Source of the DNA: Nonomuraea deserti
GTDB taxonomy: Bacteria > Actinomycetota > Actinomycetes > Streptosporangiales > Streptosporangiaceae
Assembly: GCF_004348685.1 (NCBI RefSeq)
Contig: NZ_SMKO01000039.1
Span: 1-58,157, forward strand
Length of the DNA: 58,157 nt
Direction of reading: 5' to 3'
The notes beneath the pieces were generated by a model. That model saw only the letters and a list, made by a program, of their open reading frames with translations. It made no database searches and was not told the origin of the DNA. The position numbers and the translations under genes are program-made. Each line of letters opens with the position of its first letter. Within the stretch, counting starts at the first letter, position 1. Below are positions 8,398 to 17,802 of this stretch, piece by piece.

Positions 8398-9966
8398 TCA
8401 CGGTTGCTTCTCGCGCGGCAGGATGCGAGCGGGAATGTTGTGTTCGTGACAGAGGGCCAGCAGTCCGGCACCGTCGATCAGTTCAAGGGGTTTGCCGCTG
8501 GCGAACTTGTAACTGTCGGGTCCGTAGCCGGACGTTGTGATCATGATGCCGTTGGTGGCGCCCTCGTGTTGCATGGTCCCGTATAGGTCGCGCACATGCG
8601 TGGGTTGTACGGTCTTGGTGTAGAGCTTCGCTTGAACAATGATCTTCGAGCTTGCTACGGAACGGGCGGCGTAAGCGACACAATCGACGCCGCCGTCGCC
8701 GCTGGCTTGGTACAGCTTGGTGTCGAAGCCCATCTTCGTGAACAGGTTCTGGATGAACGCCTCGAAATCCTTAGGGTGCAGGTCAAGAAGGTTTGGACGC
8801 TGGTCGATGTCGGAGATGATGTCCACGGGATCGACGATGCGGGGGTCGGCCATGTTGAACGGCATGACGGGCTTGACCGGCTCCAACTCGTCAGGGTGTG
8901 GGGAGACGCGGGCGTGGAAGTGTCGGCGAACGCACTCGACGGGCTTGAGACGGGGCTCGTTCAGAACCACGGCTGAGAATTGCTCTCTAGTGGCACGCAA
9001 GGTGATGAGATGGGGCTCGATCTGCTGGCCCGTCACCGGATCGATGGTGCGGACCAGGCCGTTGAACACGATGGTGGTGATCAGCTGGTTGGGATCGGCG
9101 TCGAACACCTCGCGCAGGGTGCGGAGCGCTATTTGCGCGATCACGCGTTGATAGAGCTGCCGGGTTTCGGCGATGGACCGAGCGGTGGGTTCGACGGCCT
9201 TGCGGTTCTTGATGTGCTTGTAGAGCTTGTGCTCGGGGATGATCTCCGGTGGAGGCAGGTACCACTCGACGGCGAGCAGTGAGGACTCGGGCACGTAGCC
9301 GGCTCTGCGTTCGGTGGGGAAGTCTTCAGGGTACGGGGATGCCTGCAGGACAAGATCCATGTAGTCGCTGACTGCATGCCGCTCCCCAGACCGAAGTCCG
9401 GCCTGCATTGCATCCACGCGAGCGTTCTTCTCAGCGGCGGCTCGCTCGGCCGCTGCTACTCGCTGCTGGTTAGCTCGCCTACGAGTGATCACCTCCTGCT
9501 GTCGCTGCGTTTCGCGCTGCTGGTGTTCGGCTTGTGTCCGGGCGAAGTCGGCTTCGGCCTGGCGCAGAGCGATTTCGTACCGCTGGACACCACCGAATGC
9601 GCGCTGCAACCGTCCGGGAGGCGCGGGGGGTTCCCACACGGGGGCGGGGTACGGTACGGCGAATGGACCCAGGTCCAGCGGTGGGACGTCCGCGCGCTGA
9701 CGCAGGGAGGCGAGCTGGACGCGCGGGTCGCGGTCCAGCGAGGAGCGCAGCAGCGTCTCGAGCGTCTCGACGCGAGCTTCGATTTGGCGTGTACGTTCAG
9801 CGGCTTCGGTGTCTCGAGCGGACACTTCTGCTTGGAGACGTCGTTGCTCCTCGGCCTTGCGTTCTCGTTCGCGTTTTTGCCGCGCCTGCTCCGCGGCGCG
9901 TTCCTGTCTCCGGCGCTCGGCTTCCCAATCCCGATATGACTTCGACGAACCAGAACCTCGTGCCAC
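8398..9966 (-). CDS. Restriction endonuclease, Mrr-like catalytic domain with long coiled-coil N-terminus
   Basis: About 522 residues. Residues 1-75 and 150-200 are Arg/Glu/Gln-rich coiled coil. The C-terminal 120 residues form an Mrr-type PD-(D/E)xK nuclease: DFEAFIQNLFTKMGF, the metal-binding GDGGVD, and IIVQAKLYT (the QxK strand), followed by DLYGTMQHEGATNGIMITTSGYG. Mrr-type enzymes cut modified DNA (type IV restriction). GTG at 9966 (GAGG upstream) is preferred to a TTG at 9990. It is intact, unlike the DUF262 gene beside it. Together they form a small defence pair on the putative element side of the tRNA fragment. The actual target is unknown. Confidence 0.8.
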   Translation of the reverse strand: MARGSGSSKSYRDWEAERRRQERAAEQARQKRERERKAEEQRRLQAEVSARDTEAAERTRQIEARVETLETLLRSSLDRDPRVQLASLRQRADVPPLDLGPFAVPYPAPVWEPPAPPGRLQRAFGGVQRYEIALRQAEADFARTQAEHQQRETQRQQEVITRRRANQQRVAAAERAAAEKNARVDAMQAGLRSGERHAVSDYMDLVLQASPYPEDFPTERRAGYVPESSLLAVEWYLPPPEIIPEHKLYKHIKNRKAVEPTARSIAETRQLYQRVIAQIALRTLREVFDADPNQLITTIVFNGLVRTIDPVTGQQIEPHLITLRATREQFSAVVLNEPRLKPVECVRRHFHARVSPHPDELEPVKPVMPFNMADPRIVDPVDIISDIDQRPNLLDLHPKDFEAFIQNLFTKMGFDTKLYQASGDGGVDCVAYAARSVASSKIIVQAKLYTKTVQPTHVRDLYGTMQHEGATNGIMITTSGYGPDSYKFASGKPLELIDGAGLLALCHEHNIPARILPREKQP

Positions 9967-10257
9967 AGCGCACCTCGCCGATTCTGCCAAACGTACAGGT
10001 CAATGGCTCGAAGGTAACCCGGTCACCGTACGCAGACAATGTCAATGTTCAATATAACCCCGCTCCTGGCGGATTTATGCGGACAAGTTCGCTAGGTCAT
10101 GTGTGATCATGAAGAGGCATCTATGGGATAGAGGACACAGCTTCGAGCGTCTATGAGTTGTGTCGTAGGCTCGTTCCGACGCGGCTCTTCAGCGCCTGCC
10201 GTTGGCTGAAAGCCACCGTTGACTCCACTCGCTCGTCACAAGCCGCAAAGGCATCTC

Positions 10258-10470
10258 ATGGAGATCGAGGACATCAAGCCCTGGGACCCGAACGACTTCC
10301 CGCCGGGTCGGACCAGCCGAGACCGGTGCACATGGGGCGGGAACGGATCCAATGACCCTTGCACCGAGGACATCAAGTACACCGTAGTTGACAGCATCGG
10401 CCGACGCTGGTCCAGCTGCGAGTCGCACCTGAACGCCTATAAGAGGTCTCGGCAGATGGACGACCTCTAA
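10258..10470 (+). CDS. Small cysteine-containing protein, unknown function
   Basis: 70 residues from ATG 10258, with AAAGG 7 nt upstream. The sequence RCTWGGNGSNDPC and the later SSCESHLNAY give three cysteines and a histidine that could bind a metal ion. No family is recognised. It sits alone between the Mrr gene and gene fragments, and its codon use fits a real gene. Confidence 0.5.
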   Translation: MEIEDIKPWDPNDFPPGRTSRDRCTWGGNGSNDPCTEDIKYTVVDSIGRRWSSCESHLNAYKRSRQMDDL

Positions 10471-10733
10471 CGCGCGCGTTGGGACGGGGCGCCGCAGCGA
10501 AGCATCGGCACCCCGTACCCCTTCCCGATTCAACATCACGATGAGACGGCCTGGAGAACGAGGGATCTGGAGCCCGCCCGTATTTCTGGCCAGCGTGGTC
10601 GGGAAGCGCCACCCGCGCCACTCGCGCGGTCATTATCGCGCCGCATCCTGCGCAGGCGAAAACGACCAAGCAGCCTCCCTTGCCGGAGCGATGCGATCAC
10701 GGTGGCATAAATCTCGCCTTAGAGTTCAGGTTC

Positions 10734-10850
10734 ATGAACGCTGATGATCTCGATCGGCAATGGCGTCTGTACGAAGGGGTGACGCCGGACATCGTGGACC
10801 GCTTGATCGAGCACGGACACCTCGACATGGTGGTGGCGACCGCCTGCCCG
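10734..10850 (+). pseudogene. N-terminal fragment of an unidentified (possibly TPR-type) protein
   Basis: From ATG 10734 the frame reads MNADDLDRQWRLYEGVTP and DRLIEHGHLDMVVATA, a helical start seen in some actinomycete repeat proteins. Sense ends near 10850, where the opposite strand begins to read as the next fragment. This is a deletion junction between two convergent genes. Confidence 0.45.
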
Positions 10851-11339
10851 GGGCTCGCAACGTCTCCTCCAGAACGGCCAGTTCCTGCTGGCGGCCGACG
10901 AACACCTGCCGGTGCCCGGGCACGTTCACCGTCGCCGGCGGCGCGGTCACCTCGGTGACCGGCCGCAGCGCCGCCACCGGCAGCACGCTCTGGTGGACGC
11001 GGCCGTGCTCGGAGGCGTGCGCGTGCAACCGCACGTTGGTCGCGCCCGGGCCCGTCGAGAGGATGCCCCGTTACCGCCCTGGAGGGCGATCGACGGCTGC
11101 CCCAAAGTCGACGGACCGTCGAGTTGCTCCTGTTTCTGCTCCGGAGAGCGGCCGGTGGTCAGCTTGTACCCGGCCACGCTCAATCCGGCCACGGCGACGA
11201 ACAAGCCGATCACGCTGGCCAGCTTGTCGGCATCATCCAGTCCGACCTGCACCAGGTAGACGGTCAGCCCGGCGGCGGCCGCCACCGCGACTATGCTCCC
11301 CGTCCAAAGCAACACGCGCCTGCGCATATCGGCCATCAT
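10850..11339 (-). pseudogene. N-terminal fragment of a membrane-anchored AAA/NB-ARC-type protein, frameshifted
   Basis: It begins at ATG 11339 with two hydrophobic segments (VLLWTGSIVAVAAAAGLTV and ASVIGLFVAVAGLSVAGY). After about residue 90 one base is missing near 11061-11063. The next frame continues as TGPGATNVRLHAHASEHG to QVFVGRQQELAVLEETLRAPG. The FVGRQQEL motif normally opens an NTPase domain, but the sequence stops making sense just before the expected P-loop and meets the plus-strand fragment. Such two-TM proteins with an NTPase and TPR tail are common signalling or defence-like proteins in actinomycetes. What remains cannot hydrolyse ATP. Confidence 0.6.
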
Positions 11340-11863
11340 GAGACCTCAGCCAAGATCACGCGACGTACCTGCGACACAACAGACCGAAAGCGCCCGTTCG
11401 TCGCAGGAACCCCGGGGCCAGGAAGCATCGACTGCCACCCCATGTGATCGCGACACAGCCGTCGTCACCCGTCCCGATAGCGACCGTTTGACGAACGCTC
11501 GGTTACCTGCGCTGATCTACCCCGCGATGTCTTCCTGCCGTACTCCGGCCGCCCCCAACGAGAGTAAGCTCGTCGTCGGTCAGCTTGATCTTCACCACGT
11601 TGCGTCGTCCGCCCGGAACGCGCCGCCGTCGCTCTGCCACCTCGACCTGCCTGCTGATCGACACCTCGATACCAATGGAGGGCGCAGCGTCCCGGCGTGC
11701 ACCGTACCTGAGTGTGTAGCTGGCTTCGTTGCAGTTTGCGCACATCCGGTGGCGGCATGCGTCCAGCAGGTTCACCATGGGCGCATGGCAATGAGGAAGA
11801 GTCCCTGGGGATGGATCTCGCTGCTATGCCCTATATTTCACCCGCGTCGTCGGATTATCCGTC
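11340..11863. other. Intergenic stretch, no gene firmly recognised
   Basis: A minus-strand frame (11503-11778, 91 residues) contains MCANCNEAS and VVKIKLTDDELTLVGGG, but no family and no ribosome site, so it is not called. The last 40 nt, in the frame of the next gene, already encode transporter sequence (YALYFTRVVGLSV). Confidence 0.4.
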
Positions 11864-12958
11864 ATGGAGGTAGGCGGAGGGCTGACGGTCGCTGGGTTCG
11901 TCGCTCTCGCCGCAGGAATCCCGGTGGGGAGGATGGCCGATCGTTGGGGGCCTCGTCGGCTCTGGGCACTGTTTCTCATTCTCGAAGCATGTGCCATGGC
12001 CGGCTTCCTTTTTGTGAATTCTTTTCCATCTTTCGTTGCCATGGCATGCGTGAGCCAGTTCGCAGCAGCCGCTAGCCAGACCGCGCGAATGCCCGTGTTT
12101 CGACGCATCGGCGGTGCCAACGCGACCCGCTTGCGCGCTGTATTACGGTCACTCGTCAATATTGGCACGAGCTTTGGCGCATTGGCTGCTGGTATCGTCA
12201 TTGCCGTCGACACGCGCTTCGCCTACGCGGCTCTTATTCTCGCGAACGCGATCACCTTCGCTTTCAACGTGCTGCTGGTCCTGCTCCTGCCGAAGCTTGC
12301 GCCTTTGCGCTCCAGGTCGGAGAAGGCGACCGGGATGGCGCTGCGTGACCGCGCTTTCCTGGCGGTTACGGCACTGAACGGCGTCCTGGCGCTGCAGGGA
12401 CCTGTTCTCACCTTCGCGATACCTCTCTGGATCGTCCAACACACAGAGGCGCCACGATCGACAGTCGCCATTTTGATTGTCATCAATACGGTGATGATTG
12501 CTCTTTTTCAACTTAATGCGACAAAGGGCATCAACGGGGTAAAAGGCGCAGGCAATGCGGCCCGTAGCGCAAGTTTTGGCCTTCTGGTCGCGTTTGCTCT
12601 CTTCGGCTGGACGTCAGCATTCGAGGCCACCATCGCGACTAGTCTCCTCATCATAGGGGTGATCGTGTTGACGTTGGCTGAACTTCGCTATGCGGCCGCT
12701 GAATTCGAGCTGAGCTTCGGCCTGGTGCCCGCTCATCTGCAAGGCGAATACAGCGGGGTCTTCGGGCTCGGGCAAGGTTTGGCTGCGTCAGCCGGCCCGT
12801 ACCTCCTCGCGGTGCTTGTGCTGGGAGTCGGTACGAACGGATGGATTGCCCTCGGTGTTCTGATGGTAGCCGCAGGCCTTCTGGTTCCGCCGGCTGTGGC
12901 CTGGGCGGAGCGGACTCGCTCTCATGAACCCGAGGCCGATTCTGAAGCCAATGCATAG
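11864..12958 (+). CDS. MFS transporter, N-terminally truncated
   Basis: 364 residues from ATG 11864 with roughly 11 hydrophobic segments. The loop GRMADRWGPRRLW is the usual MFS loop 2-3 motif. It is typical of drug or metabolite efflux proteins. The open frame extends upstream only to about 11792 and already encodes YALYFTRVVGLSV, the end of a first transmembrane helix, before a TGA. The normal N-terminus with helix 1 is therefore missing. ATG 11864 lies inside helix 2 territory and has no ribosome site. It may be a decayed gene. No partner gene adjoins it, and the substrate cannot be inferred. Confidence 0.7.
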   Translation: MEVGGGLTVAGFVALAAGIPVGRMADRWGPRRLWALFLILEACAMAGFLFVNSFPSFVAMACVSQFAAAASQTARMPVFRRIGGANATRLRAVLRSLVNIGTSFGALAAGIVIAVDTRFAYAALILANAITFAFNVLLVLLLPKLAPLRSRSEKATGMALRDRAFLAVTALNGVLALQGPVLTFAIPLWIVQHTEAPRSTVAILIVINTVMIALFQLNATKGINGVKGAGNAARSASFGLLVAFALFGWTSAFEATIATSLLIIGVIVLTLAELRYAAAEFELSFGLVPAHLQGEYSGVFGLGQGLAASAGPYLLAVLVLGVGTNGWIALGVLMVAAGLLVPPAVAWAERTRSHEPEADSEANA

Positions 12959-13169
12959 ATGGGTGACCGCTTCGCATCGTCTTATCAGTGAACGCTTTCG
13001 TGCGCCTTGCCTCGATTCTTCAGCGGGTTGGGCTGTGTGAGCGGCTCCGCGGTTCGCCCGTGATGGCCCCGAGGCGGTTGGGGCGGGCCGTCGCATGACG
13101 CTGCGGGGGCGCCGGGGTCCACGGTCCCGGAGAGGTTTCCTTCCGAATCGTCTGGGATGGGGGCCGTTC

Positions 13170-14344
13170 TCAGGCGAGAGCGGCCAGGTCGGTGAGGCGC
13201 TGCCAGGCCAGGACGAATGCTTGGGCCCAGGGCCAGGTGCGGTCGATGCGTAGGTGGCGGCCGCGGGCGTGGCTGGCCAGGCGGGCGGGCAGGTGGTAGA
13301 GCCGGTAGCGCATGGTGTCGGGCTCGGCGCGGTCCAGTCCGGGCTGGTCGTGCAGGGTCAGCAGGCGGATCCAGCAGTCCAGGTCGTGGCCGAGGTTGGC
13401 GCTGAGCATCCATCCGGAATTGATGGTCCAGTCCTTGCTGGGCAGGTTGGTAAGGCCCATCGCTTGTCGGTGCGGACGCGGTCTTCGACGACGGCGTGGA
13501 CGCGGGCCAGTGCGTCCAGCCATCGCGGGTGGTGGGAGCCGGCGATGCCCCACATGCGGCCGATATTGGTGGCGATGATCGAGTATTTCCAGCCGGTCCG
13601 GGTTTCGAAGGCGGTGAGGTTCTTGCGGTGGCGGGCCGAGGGGCGGACCCGGCGTAGGGGGAGCCGCATGTTCTCCGGCCAGCCTTTGCGCTGGTTGAGG
13701 CCGGTCAGCTCGGCCACGTGTCAGCCGGGCTGGAGGTCGCCGTCCTGGTCGAGGGAGTCGGTCCAGGCGGTGGCGGGCAGCCGGGCGACGGCCTGCTCGT
13801 CGAGGTCGGTGATCATCCACCCGACCAGGTACCGCGCCGTGCGGCGGGCGGTGTTCAGCCCTTCCAGGTGGACCAGTAGATCGTGGGTGGCGTCCGCGCC
13901 GTCCACCCGTACCAGAACCTTGGTTTGACAGGAGTCCGGGATCTGAGCGAGCGCCTCACGCAGCACACGCAGGTGGTCGGCGATGGTGCTGCTGCCCGGT
14001 TACCGGGGCGCAGCAGCATCGCCAGCGACTCTTGGGTGTTGGCGCACCAGCAGGCCAGCGGGTGAAAGCAGACAGGACGGCGCGCCCTCGCACGCATCTT
14101 GGCGATGCGGGCGAGCATCGCCTCGTCCAGGCCGGCCGGCGTGCGGTGGGTGGTGGAGTCCGACGGCGCCGTCCCGAACAATGCCGCCTGGTGGACCAGC
14201 AGCCGCTCGGCCTCCAGCATGCTGCGGGCGCCGCACACGATCGCGGTGGCCAGATCCCGCTGGGCAGGCGATGCTCGCGGTTGAGGGTTCGGGGACGGTG
14301 GTCCCCGAGTCCACAGACGGAGTGAGAGGGTGTATCAAGCCCAT
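13170..14344 (-). pseudogene. IS1380-family transposase remnant
   Basis: The minus strand reads, in several frames, MGLIHPLTPSVDS, VCGARSMLEAERLLVHQAALF, then FHPLACWCANTQESLAMLL, VLVRVDGADATHDLLVHLEG, TGWKYSIIATNIG and TINSGWMLSANLGHDLDCW. All are in the order of IS1380 transposases. There is an in-frame TGA at 13721-13723, frame changes near 13998 and 13450, and a deletion after MRARARRP that removes part of the catalytic region. At about 1.17 kb it is shorter than a normal IS1380 transposase gene (about 1.4 kb). It is dead. Confidence 0.8.
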
Positions 14345-14405
14345 AGTGGTCTGGCGGTGCGCCTGAGATGTCAGCGCGAGGTAGTGATGCCGGCGAAGCG
14401 GAGCC

Positions 14406-15395
14406 TTGGCCTCAGCACCTGTGTCCACACCCCTCTCTTCCGCTGGGTTCGGCGCCTATGGCACAGTCCTGAGCGTGCCCCTGGACGAGTTGCCGCTCTG
14501 GCTGCCGGCTTGGTGTCTTGACCATCTGGGCGGCGAACCCGCCGACGTGTTGTTCCGGTCACATCAGGTCTCGATGGTGTTCGGTCTGCGGTTGGCCGGT
14601 GGCCGGGACGTGGTAGTCAAGGCGCGTGCCGACGACGGCCGGGCGGCGTCGTGTGTCGCAGCGCAGGCCCGGCTGGCCGAGCGCGGGTTTCCCTGTGCCC
14701 GGCCGCTGACGCCGGTGGTCGGTGTCGGTGGGCTGGCCGTGCACGCTGAGGATTTCCGGCCCGGCGGCGAAGTGCCACACGGGGACTCGCCGGACATGGC
14801 CAGACGTTCCGCGGAGGTGTTCGCTCGGCTGATGGCCGAACTCGCCAGCGTGATCGTCGCGCCGCCGTTGCCGAATCCACCCTGGGTGCGCTGGGACGAG
14901 AACGGTGCTGGGACGTGGCCGGCGATCGAGTTCCTCGATGGCCTGGACCAGAGTGTCGTGTCCGAGCACATTGTCGAGGCGGCTGAGCGGGCCCGGGAGC
15001 GGCTGCTGGCCGGCGGTCTGCCGTGCGTGCTCGGCCATGCCGATTTCGAGGCGCAGAACCTGCGATGGCAGGGGCGGCGGGTGTGGGCGGTGCACGACTG
15101 GGACAGTCTGGCGTGGCAGCCGGAGGCGGCGCTGGTGGGAGCGGCGAGCGGGTCATTCGCCAGTGCCGGGCCGCCGACGCTGGCGCGGATCGAAAGCTCC
15201 GAAGCGTTCCTGGTGGCTTATCAGGACTTTCGGGGGCGCTTGTTCACGCCCGTGGAGCTGGAGATCGCGTGGGCGGCCAGCGTGTGGATGGCTGCGTACA
15301 ACGCCCGGGAGATGGCACTGTGCGGTGGCTCTCCGGCAGGCGGCGATGCGCTGCGGGCGCAGGCAGCCGAACGCCTCCGCCGAGCGAATGCCTAG
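14406..15395 (+). CDS. Phosphotransferase, APH (aminoglycoside/choline kinase-like) family
   Basis: 329 residues from a TTG at 14406; GTG 14475 is an equally plausible start and gives a 306-residue protein beginning VPLDELPLWLPAW. The kinase-like fold shows GRDVVVKARADD (ATP-binding Lys), the catalytic loop VLGHADFEAQNLRW (HxDxxxxN) and AVHDWDSL (metal-binding Asp). The family transfers phosphate from ATP to small hydroxylated molecules, including aminoglycosides. The substrate here is not predictable. It lies between an IS1380 remnant and an IS5 fragment and has no operon partner. Confidence 0.8.
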   Translation: MASAPVSTPLSSAGFGAYGTVLSVPLDELPLWLPAWCLDHLGGEPADVLFRSHQVSMVFGLRLAGGRDVVVKARADDGRAASCVAAQARLAERGFPCARPLTPVVGVGGLAVHAEDFRPGGEVPHGDSPDMARRSAEVFARLMAELASVIVAPPLPNPPWVRWDENGAGTWPAIEFLDGLDQSVVSEHIVEAAERARERLLAGGLPCVLGHADFEAQNLRWQGRRVWAVHDWDSLAWQPEAALVGAASGSFASAGPPTLARIESSEAFLVAYQDFRGRLFTPVELEIAWAASVWMAAYNAREMALCGGSPAGGDALRAQAAERLRRANA

Positions 15396-15490
15396 CCCCG
15401 CGGGCGAGCCCGGGGAGCGTCCCCCCAGACCAGCACCGGCGGGCGAGCGCGCCTCGAGTCGAGCCGGCGGCTGGGATGCCATCGCTGGGT

Positions 15491-15635
15491 GATGGAGCGC
15501 ACCGTCTCTTGGCTGGCCGCCGACGCTTACACCGGCGCTACGAACGCCGGGCGGACCTCTTCGCATCCTTCGTTGCGATCGCCGCAGCCCTCATTCGCTA
15601 CCGCCGACTCACCAGATGAGTCACCGTCTCAGAAG
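15491..15635 (+). pseudogene. IS5-type transposase C-terminal fragment with element end
   Basis: MERTVSWLA then, after a frame change, RRLHRRYERRADLFASFVAI and LIRYRRLTR*, the usual end of IS5-group transposases. The sequence CGACTCACCAGATGAGTCAC after it recurs in inverted orientation near 19496-19520. Confidence 0.75.
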
Positions 15636-15873
15636 TCCAGGTACTACCACGGAGAGTCACCGTCGGCGACCGGGGCGCGGACCAGCAGGATTGCTCGGTG
15701 CCGGTCAGACTCCCAGCGGGCGCTCGTGATCCCGAAACGGCGGCTGATCAGGGACGGCAGGCTTTTTAGCCAGTGGCGATCGGCGGTCGCTCGATCGGGG
15801 CCCGGTGTAGCGCCATTGTCGGCGCGGCCGGTCAGGTAGCGGGCCGCCCTGAGCACTACCGAGCGACTCCTGG

Positions 15874-16461
15874 TCACGGACGGCGGATGCGGTAGCGCAT
15901 GTGCGTGACGTGCTGCGCGAGGTCCTCGACCTGCGGAGTGGTCAATCGGCGGACCGCGTCGAGCTCGATGTGCTCGGCGGGCAGGTTGTCGAACAGCCTT
16001 CGTCCCTGCCCGAGCAGGACCGGTACGACGTGCAGTTCCAGTTCGTCGAGCTGCCCTGCCCGCAGCAGCGCCTGCGCCGCCCCGGCACCGTGCACCATCA
16101 CGTCGCCGTCTCCGGCTGCCGCGCGGGCCTGTGCAGCGCACTGGTGTACGTCGGTGACGTAGCGGACGCAGCCCGGTGGCGGGTCGTCCGGGACGTTGTG
16201 GGTCAGGACGAAGATCGGGACGCCGTCGTGATGGTCGCCCTGCCAGCGGCCGGCGTGTTCGTAGGTACGGCGGCCGGAGATGACGGCGCGGGTGGCCAGC
16301 ACCTCGGTGTACACCTGTCCGCTTGGTCCCGGGTCGTTGCGCCGATCGAGCCAGTTGAAGAGGCGGAACCCGCCGATGCCCATCGGGGTGTTCAGGCTGT
16401 CCCGCGGCCCGGTGACGTAACCGTCCAGGGATATGGTCATGTACAGCCGGATGAGTGCCAT
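15874..16461 (-). CDS. Dihydrofolate reductase-family (RibD C-terminal-like) protein
   Basis: 195 residues. RLYMTISLDGYVTGP at the N-terminus, AVISGRRTYEHAGRW, the DVMVHGAGAAQALLRAG nucleotide-binding segment and VPVLLGQGRRLFDNL are standard for the RibD_C/DHFR-like reductase family. These use NADPH on mostly unknown small substrates. It is the last gene of a minus-strand unit with the next two entries, only 4 nt downstream of the previous stop. It is a diverged tandem copy of that gene (shared GRRT, DHHDGVPIFVL and LLGQG). Confidence 0.85.
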   Translation of the reverse strand: MALIRLYMTISLDGYVTGPRDSLNTPMGIGGFRLFNWLDRRNDPGPSGQVYTEVLATRAVISGRRTYEHAGRWQGDHHDGVPIFVLTHNVPDDPPPGCVRYVTDVHQCAAQARAAAGDGDVMVHGAGAAQALLRAGQLDELELHVVPVLLGQGRRLFDNLPAEHIELDAVRRLTTPQVEDLAQHVTHMRYRIRRP

Positions 16462-16465
16462 CGCC

Positions 16466-17074
16466 TCAGCCCGCCGTTCTTACGCGGTAGCGCACGTGCG
16501 CCACACCCGGCCCGTCCACGGCACGGAGCAGTTCGAGCTCGATGTGGTCGGGTGGCATGTCGTCGAAGAGCGGTTCACCCTGTCCGAGGAGGACCGGGAT
16601 CAGGTGAATCTGCAGTTCGTCGAGGACGCCTGCGGCAAGTGCCAGCCGAGCGGTGCGCGCTCCGTGGACCAGTACGTCCTTGTCGCCGGCCGCGTCCTTG
16701 GCCATGCCCACCGCGGCCGTGACGTCGCTTACATAGGTGACCCCGGGCCATTGCGGCTTGGGATCGGGCTGACGGCGGCTCAGGACGAAGATCGGCACGC
16801 CATCGTGGTGGTCGCCGCCCCAGCCGTCGGCGAGCTCGAACGTCCGCCGGCCGACGACGACCGCCCCGGTGGCCATGGCCTCGTCCATGACTTCGCGGTT
16901 CACGCCCGCCAGATGGCTGCCTGTTCTGCGCTCGGCGCCGGCATCCTGCAGAAACCACTCGTGCAGCCGCTGCCCTTTGTCGCCGAGCCCGTTGCCCGGT
17001 GCCACGTTCGGCCCGGCGATGAACCCGTCCACCGACATCGACATGTACAGCACGGTCTTACTCAAGCTTCCCAT
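16466..17074 (-). CDS. Dihydrofolate reductase-family (RibD C-terminal-like) protein, first copy
   Basis: 202 residues. LYMSMSVDGFIAGPN, AVVVGRRTFELADGWGGD, KDVLVHGARTARLALAAG and IPVLLGQGEPLFDDM define the RibD_C/DHFR-like fold. The start at ATG 17074 lies 33 nt after the YceI stop; AAGGATGGGAAGC upstream supplies a ribosome site. It is co-transcribed with the YceI gene and the second copy. The function is an NAD(P)H-dependent reduction of unknown substrate (family knowledge). Confidence 0.85.
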   Translation of the reverse strand: MGSLSKTVLYMSMSVDGFIAGPNVAPGNGLGDKGQRLHEWFLQDAGAERRTGSHLAGVNREVMDEAMATGAVVVGRRTFELADGWGGDHHDGVPIFVLSRRQPDPKPQWPGVTYVSDVTAAVGMAKDAAGDKDVLVHGARTARLALAAGVLDELQIHLIPVLLGQGEPLFDDMPPDHIELELLRAVDGPGVAHVRYRVRTAG

Positions 17075-17107
17075 CCTTTCGGTACGTACGACGGTGTGCC
17101 ACGAGGG

Positions 17108-17665
17108 TCATCGCGGGTCCGGTCCGGTGCTGGTGAACTCGATCTCGATGGCGATCTCGATGGTGTCGGCGACCACGACGTTGCCGGCGCCGAAGCCGAG
17201 TTGGATGTCGACGCCGAACGCCGCACGGCTGATGGTGGTGGTCGCCGAGAACCCGGTGCGCTTCGCGCCGGACGGGTCGTCGACGACGCCGAGGAACTCG
17301 GCCTCCAACTCGACGGTCCTGGTGACACCGTGCAGGGTCAATTCGCCGACCAGGATGAAGGTCTGGCCGTCGAAGTCACGGACCTCGGTCGAGGTGAACT
17401 CGATCTGCGGGTGGTTCTCCACGTCCAGGAAGTCGGCGGATGTGATGTGCTGGTCACGCTGCCGGTTTCCGGTGTCCACCGAGACGGGGTCGATGAGGGC
17501 GGTCACCCGGCCGCCGTCGTCGCCGACGGTCAGCGCCGCCGAGGCGAGCGCGAACGTTCCTCTGACCTTGCCGACGCCCATGTGGCGGACCTTGAACGAG
17601 ACGTCGGAATGGACGGGATCGCCGACCCAGGTGCCGACGGCGAGGATGGTATCGACGGTGATCAT
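17108..17665 (-). CDS. YceI-family lipocalin-like protein
   Basis: 185 residues from ATG 17665. GDPVHSDVSFKVRHMGVGKVRGTF opens the family; ENHPQIEFTSTEVRD, GELTLHGVTR and FGVDIQLG follow at the usual spacing. YceI proteins bind isoprenoid-like or amphiphilic ligands in a beta-barrel. There is no signal peptide, so it would be cytoplasmic. The longer frame to 17731 has no support and would run into the operator region. It is first gene of a three-gene unit, divergent from the LuxR regulator. Confidence 0.85.
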   Translation of the reverse strand: MITVDTILAVGTWVGDPVHSDVSFKVRHMGVGKVRGTFALASAALTVGDDGGRVTALIDPVSVDTGNRQRDQHITSADFLDVENHPQIEFTSTEVRDFDGQTFILVGELTLHGVTRTVELEAEFLGVVDDPSGAKRTGFSATTTISRAAFGVDIQLGFGAGNVVVADTIEIAIEIEFTSTGPDPR

Positions 17666-17754
17666 GGCGTACGGGGCTCCCCCTGTGAGGCCCGGCCTGC
17701 CCGGGCGGATGCTGATCTGTGCGACCAGCATGCGAGATCGTGGAGCCGGGTTAT

Positions 17755-17772
17755 ATCCCAGATTTCTGGGAT
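17755..17772. promoter_or_regulatory. Palindromic operator candidate in the YceI/LuxR divergent region
   Basis: ATCCCAGA-TT-TCTGGGAT, a perfect 8-2-8 inverted repeat. It lies 90 nt from the YceI start and 31 nt before GTG 17803 of the regulator, a good place to control both. Confidence 0.6.
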
Positions 17773-17802
17773 TATGCCGTCGATCGCCATAAGCTCCCGA
17801 TC

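Noticed and set aside
11503..11778. Possible 91-residue minus-strand protein with CANC motif
   Set aside because: No ribosome site, family or partner; could be chance in GC-rich DNA.
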